A DNA stretch of 64,000 nt. Origin: F22 sp963678855 (GTDB taxonomy: Bacteria > Bacteroidota > Bacteroidia > Bacteroidales > Bacteroidaceae). Made by a program: the position numbers and the translations under genes. Shown in pieces: positions 1 to 9,741 of this stretch; positions within the stretch are counted from its first letter, which is position 1; the number at the start of each line of letters is the position of its first letter. The DNA lies in NCBI GenBank assembly GCA_963678855.1, contig OY787448.1, positions 372,001 through 436,000 on the forward strand. The letters are read 5' to 3'. The notes under the pieces were generated by a model. The model worked only from the letters and a program-made list of their open reading frames with translations. It did no database searches and was not told the origin of the DNA.

Positions 1-678
1 GATCATGAGAATGATTTCATAGGACAAAAACATGGCATAGCATTAGGTTATGGACGTGTTACAGGAACAGATGCTTATGGTTCGTTGAAGAGAGGTGCGC
101 GAGTGATTCAATGCTATGAAGGACAAAGAAAATTTGATACTTGGATTTGTACACCTGAAGGAAGAGAAACCACGTATTATTATCCTTCTGCTTTAACATC
201 AGCCGATGAAAAAGACATGGTTTATTCTCCTGCTCAGCCATTCACGCCTCAAAAACATGGAGTGGCTTATACGTATTATGAAGGGGAATGTAAAGCAACT
301 GCTCAAATCGCAAATTGTCAAAAAATAAGTGAGGGCACTATGAATACGATTTCTATTGAAGAAGCACCTGTGAAAGATCATTTTGCCTATGATTTTCGTA
401 CTTTTATACAGATACCAGAGAGAGGTGTTTATCGTTTTTACACCTATTCTGATGATGGCTCTAAACTCTTTATTGATGGCAAACAAGTCGTCGATAATGA
501 TGGAGGACATGGCGCTCGTAAGATGGAAGGTAAAATAGCCCTTGATAAAGGTTTCCACGAATTGCGTGTCTTGTATTTTGAAGATTATATGGGAGAAGCC
601 CTAGAAGTTGGTTTTTGTGGTCGCAATTATCCATCTTCTCCTTTAACAGAAAAAGATCTCTATCTACCAGCAGAATAA
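1..678 (+). CDS. Calcineurin-like metallophosphoesterase with C-terminal PA14 domain (5' truncated)
   Basis: The frame is open from the first base, so the gene starts outside the window. The first visible residues, DHENDF, fit the end of the GHDH metal-binding motif of calcineurin-like phosphoesterases, followed by HGIALGYGR and a GARVIQ...FDTWI segment seen at the C-terminus of these enzymes in Bacteroidota. From about codon 80 a PA14 domain follows (FIQIPERGVYRFYTYSDDG, then LFIDGK, DNDGGHG and a FHELRVLYF strand). PA14 domains usually bind glycans, so a secreted or periplasmic phosphoesterase is inferred. The domain assignment rests on motif recognition; the exact substrate is unknown. Confidence 0.75.
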   Translation, partial: DHENDFIGQKHGIALGYGRVTGTDAYGSLKRGARVIQCYEGQRKFDTWICTPEGRETTYYYPSALTSADEKDMVYSPAQPFTPQKHGVAYTYYEGECKATAQIANCQKISEGTMNTISIEEAPVKDHFAYDFRTFIQIPERGVYRFYTYSDDGSKLFIDGKQVVDNDGGHGARKMEGKIALDKGFHELRVLYFEDYMGEALEVGFCGRNYPSSPLTEKDLYLPAE

Positions 679-974
679 ATGTATCTGCTTGTTGAAGAAG
701 GTTATATGAGCCACAACAGCTGGTTATCGCATTTGGGGATAGGTGTAATATTTTGTAAGCGGCTATTGCATATTGGCGAAAAATATTGTTCGTTTACTTG
801 GTGACAGAAAGCAAAACTGGCTCCTTATGGCTGTAAAATAAGCTATAAGGGGCCAGAGGTTTGAAATCGGTATAGTGGATATAAAGACTGAGTTGCCACG
901 ATAGCAACAATAGTGGACTAGTCAAATAATCCCAATATTAACATTTGACACAGTTGAGCTTACAGTCTCATACT
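679..974. other. Intergenic region with a hairpin
   Basis: No gene seen. An imperfect 15-bp inverted repeat (arms 818-832 and 841-855, 13 of 15 pairs) lies about 140 bp after the phosphoesterase stop and may end that transcript. The two flanking genes converge here. Confidence 0.5.
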
Positions 975-1751
975 TTACTCCCCGTACTCCTCAATATACG
1001 CCTCATAATCCCCATCCCACTGGTCAGGATCATAGTCAATATACTCATCGTCCTCATACGAGTCATCATCATACTCGAAGTTGCTCTCTTCAATCTCAGG
1101 TTCATAGTCGACCTCATCAGATACCAACTCGTCATCCTCTTCCTCGTTGTACTCCTCGTCCTCATACTCATACACATCCTCAGGCACCTCCACCTCCTCA
1201 TCTTCAAGCGACTCCTCATCTATATGCATAAAGATATCCTCGGGTTCCCACATATTCGTGTCGAAATAGCGCACAGAACGATTGCACAGCTTCTCCACCG
1301 TATCGATGCTATACTTCTTGCCATACACAGCAAGTATTTCCTCAATGGATATCTCCTGGCTATAATCGCCCCATTCCATGCGAATATAGTCATCCTCGTT
1401 ATGAATAAAGTCCCAGATGCGATAAGCGATAGCAGGCAGAACCACCTGCCCATCTATCGCCAAGATGCCCATTCTCCTAGTTCGCTTATCCTCTACGACA
1501 GATTCTTCAACACAGCGGATAAAACCCGACTTTGGATGGATCTCGCTGAGCCAATAGTACTTGCCTAGCGGGATGATAAACCCCTTTCGGTCGAGATTAT
1601 ACAGACCGTAGTCATTGCCCTTTTTTACAATGACTTTGTCGTCTACGGGTGTGGTGATATGGTCATACTCTGGTGAGAGTATGACGGTGCCTTCAGAGGT
1701 CGAGATGCCTTGAAGGGAGTTGGAATGGGTGATGGTGTATGTGTTGGTCAT
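975..1751 (-). CDS. WG-repeat-like protein with long acidic C-terminal tail
   Basis: 258 residues, no signal peptide. Residues about 10-110 resemble degenerate WG-type repeats, with successive segments of the form G-hydrophobic-P as in EYDHITTPVDDKVIVKKG and GNDYGLYNL. From about residue 170 the protein is dominated by Glu, Asp and Tyr to the end, giving a very acidic and probably disordered tail. It starts 11 bp after the stop of zorD on the same strand, so it may be co-transcribed with Zorya, but it is not a known Zorya component. Function unknown; WG-repeat proteins are common in Bacteroidota and poorly characterised. Confidence 0.7.
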   Translation of the reverse strand: MTNTYTITHSNSLQGISTSEGTVILSPEYDHITTPVDDKVIVKKGNDYGLYNLDRKGFIIPLGKYYWLSEIHPKSGFIRCVEESVVEDKRTRRMGILAIDGQVVLPAIAYRIWDFIHNEDDYIRMEWGDYSQEISIEEILAVYGKKYSIDTVEKLCNRSVRYFDTNMWEPEDIFMHIDEESLEDEEVEVPEDVYEYEDEEYNEEEDDELVSDEVDYEPEIEESNFEYDDDSYEDDEYIDYDPDQWDGDYEAYIEEYGE

Positions 1752-1762
1752 AGGTTAGTATT

Positions 1763-4700
1763 TTACTGTCTAGCTAATTCTTCATTTGAACAATCCTCTT
1801 GAGTGATTTGCAAAGAAGCAAAGTCTTTTACAAGTTGCACTCTATCTACCACTTTCACACGAGCAGCGTTAGCACGCTCAGAAGCCTGACTAGTTAACTG
1901 TGAATTGGTAAACAATACAGGTGTAAACTCCTTATTGCATTTATCATTATATACGGGGACAGCACCATATATTTCATTAACCCCTTCACTACCGATATTA
2001 CGCCCACTTTGTTTAGCTTGTATCAAAAGTGCTTCTAAATTATTTATTGCAATAACATCAGCTCCATAATCATTACTTTTGGGTGTAAGAGTCACTTCAT
2101 AACCTTTCTTACGATAATAAGCAGCCACAAATGCCTCAAAATAATACGGGTCAAATTTATCAATATCTGAAAGAACTAGGTTAGCATATGATACTTCATG
2201 CAACGATGCGCCAAACAACTTACTAGACATTTCCTTCACTGTCACCTCAGCCCTATCTGTAGGATACATGACTAAATTTGCTAAATTATTCTTCCTATTG
2301 AGCAATTCATCAAGTACAATATCAAAAGTCTCAATCTCATCATCATGAGATATTGGATAGTACACAAACACATCACGCTTCTGCCCTATTCGATACACAC
2401 GATCAGTAGCCTGGTTCTCTTTAGCCGGATTCCAGTGTCTTGAATAATGGATTACATTATTTGCTCCCACTACATTGAGTCCCATACCAGCAGCTATTGG
2501 AGACATGATAATGATATTAAATCCCTCATTCTTCTGAAAGACGTCGATTGTTTGCTGTCTACTAAGCTTATTCTTCGTCGCTTCTTTAACAGAACTAGGT
2601 GTATCCCCATTAATAATCCTAGGAAGTATTTGGAAATACTCATAACACACTTTACGCAGCATTCTTTGAATCTTCTTTGTATGAGTAAAGATAATTACCT
2701 TTTCATTTCTATCCTTAATCTCACCTAAGACCTCTAAAGTAGCTTGTAGTTTGCCCGATGATTCAACCAATTCTTCTACAGAATATTCCTCCAAATTAAA
2801 CTGGCTTGCATACGGATGGTCCACAATATTACGTAACTCTTGAATAATCTCAAGCATTATATTCTTTGCACTTTCACCATGCGCACGTCTTTCTTCATTA
2901 TCCAGCTCATTCTGAATAGCTCGATTAAGCACTGACCTGTACATCGTTTTTTGTATCTCAGGCATTTCCTTCGGTACTTTTTTGCTATATTTATTTGGTA
3001 AATCTTTCGCTACATCAGATTTCAAACGTCGTTTAAAATACACATTAAGTTTGCTTCTAAGTCGCTGAGCAATAATTGATTTCTCATCATCACTTTCGTT
3101 CAAAGCCAGCGGTTTTTCATATTCTTTTGAAAACGCCTTTGCATTGCCTAATAGCCCAGGAACGCAATAGTCCATGATACACCATAAGTCAACCATTGAG
3201 TTTTCTACTGGCGTACCTGTCATAGCAATTTTAAAATCACTCTTCAAAGCTTTTACGGCATTAGTCACCATCGTACCAGGTGTTTTTACACGCTGTGCTT
3301 CATCCAATATAGTAATAGCGAAATCAACAGCCCCTAAATTGAGTTGCAATGAGCGTACAGTTTCATAATTTGTAAGCACAACATCACTGGATTGCAGTAT
3401 TGATATAGCTTCTTGATTATACTTTTTTGGAAAGTCACTTGAGCCTAGCACCTGTACTTTTTGTGCTGGAGGATTAAAAAACTTGATATACTCACATTCC
3501 CAGTTTTCCAACAAAGAGATTGGTGCAACAATTAGATACGGTTTTTTTTGAGGATTATAAAAACGGGCATGCCAATCAATTAAATACAATATCTGCAATG
3601 TTTTTCCCAATCCCATATCATCAGCAAGTAAACAACCTGCCAAATTGTTTTTCTGTAGATATTGCAACCATGCAACCCCTTCTTCTTGATGCTCTTTTAG
3701 TTTGATACCAGCAGCTAAATTATCATTTACTTCGAGCTCATATTGATTACCAACATCATCGACTTCAGCCTCCTTTTTAAACGCCAACTCCTCGGCATTT
3801 TCCTCTATAATCAAGACCTTCTTTTGTCCTGCATCAGCCAACTGGTTAGCATTTTCTTCAGTAATTGGAGCCTGCTTCGCATCTTTCGTTTTCTCAAGCA
3901 GTTTTCTAGCTTGCTTAATCGGCAACTCCACTCCCTTAAATTGAATTGACTCCTCAGCATTCTCCTCAGCTATAATCAGTTTATCTTCCAACTCTGCCAA
4001 TTCATCGTCATTACGGACAAATACATTGTCCGTACCATTCACTCGATTTTCAACCTGAATTCCAGGCAGCCAAGATGATTTATACTTGCATATAAAAGGA
4101 TAGAACTTAGGTTCATACAAACCAATCTTAATAACACGGTCACTATACAACTCTTTGACATCAATCAGTTCAGTATCGAGTTCATTATCCAAATTATCAA
4201 TAAAGTCCTTAAGAGCGCCCTTACCTTCCTTTTTGATAGCATTCTGCACACCCTTTATTTTGTCAAGATTTTCTTTCTGTTCATCCGTAAAGACAACATG
4301 CACCATCTTACTTTTATCCTGAGTTCTATAACGTTGCTTAGCTCTAGGACGACGATTGAATGTCTGCTTGAAATTATCCTTTGAGGCCTGATACTCGTTG
4401 TTAGAATGAGTTATTCGAAGCTCTGCGTTCAAAGATAGAGCTTCGATATCGTCTGAATCTATTTGCAGTTGTATTTTATCAGGAACAACGACTTCTTGCT
4501 CGGTTAAGAACTCAGTAAAAGAAGCTTTAGCTGATTTTCCGAGAGTTTTAATTTGATTAAAAGCCAACAAATTAGACTCAACAGTTTTTTCAACTGCAGG
4601 AATAACATTGAACTCTTCCACTTTATTGACGAGTTCATATTGTGCAAAAGACAAAAGATACTCTCTCCCATCTACCGTCAGATGCAATCCATTTCGATTC

Positions 4701-5038
4701 GATTGAAAAACAGTGCCATCTGGACAAAATGACATATATTCAATATGCAATCTCATCTCCGCATTGAAATTACCCTCATTACGCACATATATTTCATATG
4801 GATACAGCCCTGGTAATCCTAGCATTTGCTGATCCATATAATCAAGTATATGAATATTCTTGTTGGAAACCTCGATGTAATCCTCAGCAACAAAAGCTTG
4901 TCCGTTATCAATCAGTTCATCAAGTATGCCCAAATAAATCTCTTTCTCATTAGCTGACCAATTGATAATGGGCACCTTGTTTCCATCTTGTTCTACACTA
5001 AAAATTATAGAATCTGAATTGTATTTATATATCAACAT
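1763..5038 (-). CDS. zorD: Zorya type I ZorD: SNF2 helicase with C-terminal Mrr-like nuclease domain
   Basis: 1091 residues, a usual length for ZorD. After an N-terminal domain of about 450 residues comes a SNF2-type helicase: Walker A DMGLGKT near residue 475, Walker B DEAQ near 579, MTGTPVEN shortly after, and a C-terminal RecA lobe ending in RVYRIGQ. The last 120 residues carry a Mrr-like PD-(D/E)XK fold, with DYGADV followed by LLIQAKQ near residues 990-1010. In Zorya, ZorD acts inside the cell to degrade invading DNA when the ZorAB motor senses infection. It is the last gene of zorABCD; its start overlaps the end of zorC by 14 bp, suggesting coupled translation. All catalytic motifs look intact. 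Confidence 0.92.
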   Translation of the reverse strand: MLIYKYNSDSIIFSVEQDGNKVPIINWSANEKEIYLGILDELIDNGQAFVAEDYIEVSNKNIHILDYMDQQMLGLPGLYPYEIYVRNEGNFNAEMRLHIEYMSFCPDGTVFQSNRNGLHLTVDGREYLLSFAQYELVNKVEEFNVIPAVEKTVESNLLAFNQIKTLGKSAKASFTEFLTEQEVVVPDKIQLQIDSDDIEALSLNAELRITHSNNEYQASKDNFKQTFNRRPRAKQRYRTQDKSKMVHVVFTDEQKENLDKIKGVQNAIKKEGKGALKDFIDNLDNELDTELIDVKELYSDRVIKIGLYEPKFYPFICKYKSSWLPGIQVENRVNGTDNVFVRNDDELAELEDKLIIAEENAEESIQFKGVELPIKQARKLLEKTKDAKQAPITEENANQLADAGQKKVLIIEENAEELAFKKEAEVDDVGNQYELEVNDNLAAGIKLKEHQEEGVAWLQYLQKNNLAGCLLADDMGLGKTLQILYLIDWHARFYNPQKKPYLIVAPISLLENWECEYIKFFNPPAQKVQVLGSSDFPKKYNQEAISILQSSDVVLTNYETVRSLQLNLGAVDFAITILDEAQRVKTPGTMVTNAVKALKSDFKIAMTGTPVENSMVDLWCIMDYCVPGLLGNAKAFSKEYEKPLALNESDDEKSIIAQRLRSKLNVYFKRRLKSDVAKDLPNKYSKKVPKEMPEIQKTMYRSVLNRAIQNELDNEERRAHGESAKNIMLEIIQELRNIVDHPYASQFNLEEYSVEELVESSGKLQATLEVLGEIKDRNEKVIIFTHTKKIQRMLRKVCYEYFQILPRIINGDTPSSVKEATKNKLSRQQTIDVFQKNEGFNIIIMSPIAAGMGLNVVGANNVIHYSRHWNPAKENQATDRVYRIGQKRDVFVYYPISHDDEIETFDIVLDELLNRKNNLANLVMYPTDRAEVTVKEMSSKLFGASLHEVSYANLVLSDIDKFDPYYFEAFVAAYYRKKGYEVTLTPKSNDYGADVIAINNLEALLIQAKQSGRNIGSEGVNEIYGAVPVYNDKCNKEFTPVLFTNSQLTSQASERANAARVKVVDRVQLVKDFASLQITQEDCSNEELARQ

Positions 5039-6413
5039 AAATGTTACATTTTTGATGGAACCATTTTTGCAATCTCCCCTCCCAATGTCCTCTATGAGCC
5101 AATCGTCCTATATTAGAGTAATACCAGTTGTCTTCTACTAAGTTTGGCAACGTCGTCTCAGACAGGTCCCCAACAGCATGCAAACTACCTCGTTCAAGAA
5201 GTTTAATTTTCTCCTGATTTATAGTAGAGTAATAGCCACTATCCTTGTCATTCAAATCATAAACATGAATGGCTCCAACATCCGAAAACTCAATAATTAC
5301 GTAGTTATTGATGTATAAAGCCAATGCACATTTAAATCGGCCTATATCAGCCTTTTTGAGTTTGTGCTTAGCCATTTGAGACAACTCTTGATCCTCATTT
5401 ATTACTTTCACCTGATCTGGCGCAGCTATGACTTTAAAGTTATGAATATGTTCAACATACTTAAGCCAGAAAGTGCGTCTTTTAGGATCATTGATACACT
5501 TTTCAAAGAACGAATCGATAAACTCAAAAGTTAACCAGTGAGTCAAAATCTTTTGTGCTTTCTCAACCTTTTCTTTCTGTCCTTCTTCTACATTGCTAGT
5601 TGCCCATCGATCCTTCAACACAGGATCTCCAATATGTTTCAAAGCCAAAGCCCTTACTGTATCTTGTGCTGATTTAGTACCATATTTCTCAAGGCCACAA
5701 ATAAAGTTGGACAACAAGACCTTAGTAAATTCAGTATTGCTATTTCTCTGAAGGACTTGAGCCAACAATTCAGTATCATGATAGTTCTTATGATAATAGC
5801 CTAACACCACCTTGGCAAAAAAGGGCGCATTGAAATAGTGCGATCCTAGTCCTATATACTCAGGTGCTTGAAAAATAGAGTGATTTTCAGTACGTAATGT
5901 TCTACCCAACAAAAATGCTCCCTGCCTTGTAAAATGTTGAATACACTCTTTATATTTAAGAATCGTCGGTCTACTTCCATCATAAGCTTTCAATTTCTCT
6001 TTAAGCAACTCAAGCATCGGCTCATATAAAGGGTCTTCAAAATCATAACAATGAACAGCAAAATGCACCAAACCCTTTATAATTGAGTTTGATGTGCATT
6101 GCATCAGTTGTTCGAGAATAAAATAAGAATCATCACCCTCCAATTCTATGTTATGAATATAGTATGGCACATAACGTAATTCTATCAAAGAGAATGATTT
6201 GCGATTATTAATCTTAGAAATAATAGCACGTCTTTTATCAGATTGTTCTCTGACAGCTGCTTTTTCCAAGTACGCTATATCCCTAGTAACCTGCCTGAGT
6301 TTACTAGTATTTACAGCCACAGTCTTCGATGACTTTCTAACAACCTCCTCACCTAAGACACCGAGGTTATTTGCATCAAACCTAAAGTTTAGAATATCAT
6401 AAATAGACTCCAT
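5025..6413 (-). CDS. zorC: Zorya type I ZorC, EH-signature protein
   Basis: 462 residues, soluble, no signal peptide. ZorC carries the so-called EH signature domain. Here this corresponds to RRTFWLKYVEHI near residue 315, a conserved Glu in YVIIEFSDVG and a conserved His in the C-terminal HRGHWEGRL. The N-terminal two thirds are helical and unassigned. ZorC is required for type I Zorya and is thought to work with ZorD on DNA. The start codon shares its first base with the stop of zorB (6413), and the 3' end overlaps zorD, so the four genes form one translationally coupled operon. The call depends on the motif and on the operon context. Confidence 0.9.
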   Translation of the reverse strand: MESIYDILNFRFDANNLGVLGEEVVRKSSKTVAVNTSKLRQVTRDIAYLEKAAVREQSDKRRAIISKINNRKSFSLIELRYVPYYIHNIELEGDDSYFILEQLMQCTSNSIIKGLVHFAVHCYDFEDPLYEPMLELLKEKLKAYDGSRPTILKYKECIQHFTRQGAFLLGRTLRTENHSIFQAPEYIGLGSHYFNAPFFAKVVLGYYHKNYHDTELLAQVLQRNSNTEFTKVLLSNFICGLEKYGTKSAQDTVRALALKHIGDPVLKDRWATSNVEEGQKEKVEKAQKILTHWLTFEFIDSFFEKCINDPKRRTFWLKYVEHIHNFKVIAAPDQVKVINEDQELSQMAKHKLKKADIGRFKCALALYINNYVIIEFSDVGAIHVYDLNDKDSGYYSTINQEKIKLLERGSLHAVGDLSETTLPNLVEDNWYYSNIGRLAHRGHWEGRLQKWFHQKCNIYVDI

Positions 6414-7111
6414 TATAATTGTTTGTGCGTTTGTTGAATCATTTCAATTTGTTTCTCCGCATTTGTTCTAATTCTGAACTCTACCCGACGAGACAAACGT
6501 GAATTCTCACTTCCATCCTCATTTTGCAGCGTATGACTAGACGACAACCCATTAGCTGTAATACGCTTTATACACCATGGCTGAATCGTATCGTTCATCA
6601 ACTCCATACAATGAGCCAGTACAGCACGCGTACGGTTTTGCGATAGTTGCATATTATAGATATAACTTCCTTGGCTATCCGTATGTCCTTCAATTCTGAT
6701 TTCTTCGATGCTTTTTCTATACTTCTCATTATGAAGAAGCCCAATGTATCGAGGAAAGAAATCATCAAGAATCAAAACAAACTTATCTTTAAGTTCAGCT
6801 CTATCATAATCAAACAAAGTAGAAGGCTCTTGAAAGCGAATACTTAAGTTGGTTGAATCAATCTCAGCATTCCATACCTTAAGGTCATCCTTAAACTCCT
6901 TTTCAAGGTCAATAAATAATTGCGTCTTAACTAACTCATATTGCTTAGCGATTTGGTCATCTCGTTCTGCTCGCTCCTGCACACGCAGCATCATGCCAGT
7001 AAGGAGCAAAACGAAGATAAACATCAATCCAGCCATCAAGTCACCAGTCGACTGAGCAAATGGATTGTCTGCACCCACCTCTTCTTCTATAGAATATTTC
7101 TTTTTTCTCAT
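6413..7111 (-). CDS. zorB: Zorya ZorB, OmpA/MotB-like stator subunit
   Basis: 232 residues with a short cytoplasmic N-terminus, one membrane segment (LMAGLMFIFVLLLTGMML, about 25-42) and a periplasmic OmpA/MotB peptidoglycan-binding domain (IRIEGHTDSQG, then LSQNRTRAV and NSRLSRRVEFRI). Asp24 just before the membrane segment (STGDLMAG) sits where MotB-type stators carry the proton-binding aspartate. ZorB forms a ring-in-ring motor with ZorA in the inner membrane. Start and stop overlap both neighbours (ATGA with zorA). The protein has the features needed for a working stator. Confidence 0.93.
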   Translation of the reverse strand: MRKKKYSIEEEVGADNPFAQSTGDLMAGLMFIFVLLLTGMMLRVQERAERDDQIAKQYELVKTQLFIDLEKEFKDDLKVWNAEIDSTNLSIRFQEPSTLFDYDRAELKDKFVLILDDFFPRYIGLLHNEKYRKSIEEIRIEGHTDSQGSYIYNMQLSQNRTRAVLAHCMELMNDTIQPWCIKRITANGLSSSHTLQNEDGSENSRLSRRVEFRIRTNAEKQIEMIQQTHKQL

Positions 7112-9138
7112 GATTTCTTACTGTCTTGCAAACTGATTAAATCGTCGATACTATCCTTATTGGCTTCAATCGCACCCTTCAATTGATGTACAGCATCAGT
7201 AAGAGAAGCACTATAACCTTCCAAGACCTCTTGCGTATTTTCACGAACAGTACGCGAGTACATATTCACTCCTTCATTAATCTCTTTAAAGACACCAGTA
7301 AGTCCCTGTTCAATCACTTGGAATTTATCGACGTACTTCTTAGACTTTTCATCAGCCTCTTTAAACGATTCAGAAAGCTGCTCTACAGTTTCCTGGTTGT
7401 ATGTAGACTGATTTTTCATATCAGACAGAATATTCTCAGTTGCTTTTGAGTAATTATCAGAGAAGCTCTTCACATCATTACTCAACGATGTTAAGTGATT
7501 AGTAATATGCGCGACCTCTTGTCCTGCCTCTTTATACGACTGAAGCATAGAGCTACTAGAATCATTCATATCCTTAGACTGTTCAAGCTGAGTATGCATT
7601 TTAGCTAAAACAGTATGGAAGTTTTGAAGCAAATCCTCTGTTTTGTTTACAATATCCTCTTGATTAGATGTCATCATCTCAACAGATTCAGAAACTTTAC
7701 CAATCATCACTTGAGTATGATTTTTCACTTGATTAGTCAACTCACTCGCCACTTGATTTGTTCTATCGATATTATCTGAGACCGCAGTAGTAATCGTATC
7801 AATAGCCTTGTTAGACGAAGCTTCATTAGCCACAGCAATCTTATTAATGACCTCTTCGATGCTTGCTGCCGCTTTATTCATCGTCTCAGTTGTAATTTTC
7901 ACTTCATCCTGAAGATGAGTCACAACAGCACGATCTTGTTTACTATTTTGAACAGCCAACTCTTTAATCTCTTCGATCAACTGCTGCAAACTATCTTGTG
8001 ACGATTGCGACATGGTATTCATACTATTTTCATAGTCTTTGAACCCTTCACTAGCCTTCAACAATCTATCTGTAATTACTTCCATAGATTGATTAGCCGA
8101 ATTAGCCACTTTGTTGTTAAAGTCACTCATAATATTACTAAATGCCTCTTCCAATCGTTCGATAGCCACTTGTGTTGCATCTTGTGCTGGTGAATCCATC
8201 TGCTTAGACAAACCATCTAGTTTTTCAGCTACATTGTCTAGTCTACGACTCACTTCAGTACTGATGTCTTTAAGTCCATTTAAGACTGGTTGCATGCCCG
8301 AATCAAATCCAGAAATCAGTTTTTCATCAATAAGTTCTGCAATAGCATCAGTAAGTCCAACCGTTAGATTACTCAAACTTTTTGTTTGCTCTCCACTATT
8401 ATCTACAACCACCTTCATAGCATTACCCACCGTAGCCACATTACCCTCAGCTGTTTTGTAGGTAAAATATTCATGAAACATGCCACGAAACTCATCTTGC
8501 AACTTTCTTTGCTGACTGATATAATACTCATCATCAGAGATAAAATATGTATCATTCAACAGCATATTGACACGCAATAACTTACGTTTAAAACTAGAAA
8601 AGATATAGCTTTCCACGACTGTAAACAATAAAGATGCAGACATACCTACAATAGATGTCATAAAAGCAGATCCCATACCACCAAGAAGTGAGTTGATACT
8701 CTCCTTAATAGTATCGGTGCTAGCAGAATCAAAATGAGTCACCCCTATTGTTAGTCCTAAGAATGTACCTAAAAGCCCCAGTCCGACCATGATACTCGAG
8801 CCAGCCTTAATCAAAGGATAATTAACCTTCATAGCTTTAAGCACAACCCGCATGTTAATATACTCCTCAGCATCAGTACGCGTCCGTTTTTCACCTGTCT
8901 CTACAGGATATAATTGACTTTTATAAGTTTTGTATAATTGGCTTAGATACTTGTCTTTTTCAATAGTTTCTTCTGTAATCTTATCTGCACTAGAAAACTT
9001 CGAATTAAACCTTATTACCTTAAACAAAAAACCAGATCTTCCTCCTAGACACAACCAAAAGAAAAAAACAATTACAATAAGCAGGCAAATCACCATAGTT
9101 AAGGGTGATTGCATCAATAACTCAATAAAACTATTCAT
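7108..9138 (-). CDS. zorA: Zorya ZorA, MotA/ExbB-like proton channel with long coiled-coil tail
   Basis: 676 residues. The N-terminal 210 hold a MotA/TolQ/ExbB-type membrane domain: a first helix at 13-31, then two helices around IMVGLGLLGTFLGLTIGV and SAFMTSIVGMSASLLFTVV. The rest, about 440 residues, is a long alpha-helical tail rich in Asn, Ser, Gln and Glu, matching the intracellular ZorA tail thought to pass the signal from the motor to ZorC and ZorD. First gene of the operon. A TTTG-N18-TACATTTG promoter is seen 54 bp upstream. MotA alone is much shorter, so the tail favours Zorya over a flagellar or TonB motor. Confidence 0.93.
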   Translation of the reverse strand: MNSFIELLMQSPLTMVICLLIVIVFFFWLCLGGRSGFLFKVIRFNSKFSSADKITEETIEKDKYLSQLYKTYKSQLYPVETGEKRTRTDAEEYINMRVVLKAMKVNYPLIKAGSSIMVGLGLLGTFLGLTIGVTHFDSASTDTIKESINSLLGGMGSAFMTSIVGMSASLLFTVVESYIFSSFKRKLLRVNMLLNDTYFISDDEYYISQQRKLQDEFRGMFHEYFTYKTAEGNVATVGNAMKVVVDNSGEQTKSLSNLTVGLTDAIAELIDEKLISGFDSGMQPVLNGLKDISTEVSRRLDNVAEKLDGLSKQMDSPAQDATQVAIERLEEAFSNIMSDFNNKVANSANQSMEVITDRLLKASEGFKDYENSMNTMSQSSQDSLQQLIEEIKELAVQNSKQDRAVVTHLQDEVKITTETMNKAAASIEEVINKIAVANEASSNKAIDTITTAVSDNIDRTNQVASELTNQVKNHTQVMIGKVSESVEMMTSNQEDIVNKTEDLLQNFHTVLAKMHTQLEQSKDMNDSSSSMLQSYKEAGQEVAHITNHLTSLSNDVKSFSDNYSKATENILSDMKNQSTYNQETVEQLSESFKEADEKSKKYVDKFQVIEQGLTGVFKEINEGVNMYSRTVRENTQEVLEGYSASLTDAVHQLKGAIEANKDSIDDLISLQDSKKS

Positions 9139-9192
9139 TAGATTTAAATATAAAATTAAATATTGTCATAAAATAAAATGACAAAAGATGCA

Positions 9193-9222
9193 CAAATGTA
9201 CAACGTATCATCGATACCCAAA
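9193..9222 (-). promoter_or_regulatory. Promoter of the Zorya operon
   Basis: Read on the minus strand, TTTG is followed after 18 bp by TACATTTG, which fits the Bacteroidota -33/-7 consensus (TTTG, about 19 bp, TAnnTTTG). The -7 box lies 54 bp before the zorA start codon. No operator-like repeat is evident. Confidence 0.6.
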
Positions 9223-9381
9223 AATATTTCGTGATAAAAATCAAGAAAGCTCGACTAATTCACGGCTATTTTCATATTAATTTGCGACAATTATATTCAC
9301 TAAGGAATATTGCTATTGTTCAAGAATTCCTACTTGCAATTCGAGTAGATGTTAAGCAATCAACATCTCGTTTTTGCACGA

Positions 9382-9576
9382 TCACCCTTTTCCTCTTCTC
9401 CCCTCTATCTCCTCCTTCAATTTCTCCACACTCTCCTCAGCCCTTTCCAGCATCTGACACCATTTCAGCACCTGCTCCCTCTTACCCAGTTTTTCAGAGT
9501 CCTGCGCCACGAGATACGCATCATACGAGAGCTCCTCAATCGTCTCCTCATCCATAGGCGTATCATCATCTTGCAT
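9382..9576 (-). CDS. Small acidic hypothetical protein
   Basis: 64 residues from an ATG at 9576; a TTG directly before it is a less likely start. It is charged and helical (LKWCQMLERAEESVEKLKEE), probably a short coiled coil, with no signal peptide. It follows the 53-codon frame at 9580-9741 with only 3 bp between, so the two look like a tiny operon. I do not recognise a family. Coding support is only moderate: length and spacing are convincing, but no homologue can be named. Confidence 0.45.
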   Translation of the reverse strand: MQDDDTPMDEETIEELSYDAYLVAQDSEKLGKREQVLKWCQMLERAEESVEKLKEEIEGRRGKG

Positions 9577-9579
9577 CAA

Positions 9580-9741
9580 TTACTGCAGGTGATACCTATC
9601 TATAACCGCGGCAAGTTCCTCTTCTGGCATCTCAGAAAGTCTATAGTACAGATTCAAGTTATCATTGACATAGTACAGCGCCTTCAGCACCTCTTTATCC
9701 TCAGGAATTGGTACACTGCTCGATAGCTGTATCGAAATCAT
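9580..9741 (-). CDS. Small hypothetical protein (53 aa)
   Basis: Starts at ATG 9741 and ends in TAA at 9580. The peptide has an acidic middle (PIPEDKEVLKALYYV) and ends EELAAVIDRYHLQ, which looks like a folded helical peptide rather than random translation. It sits directly upstream of the 64-residue frame. The pair lies between Zorya and a decayed HU-like gene. Function unknown, and it may be a fragment of a longer ancestral gene. Confidence 0.4.
   Translation of the reverse strand: MISIQLSSSVPIPEDKEVLKALYYVNDNLNLYYRLSEMPEEELAAVIDRYHLQ

Noticed and set aside
945..1568. Plus-strand frame of 207 codons, very hydrophobic
   Set aside because: It is the complement of the Glu/Asp-rich tail of the WG-like gene; such tails give long Ile/Leu-rich frames on the other strand.
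7108..9138. Reading ZorA/ZorB as a flagellar MotAB or TonB-ExbBD motor
   Set aside because: The tail of about 440 residues and the adjacent ZorC and ZorD genes fit Zorya, and no flagellar or TonB genes are near.
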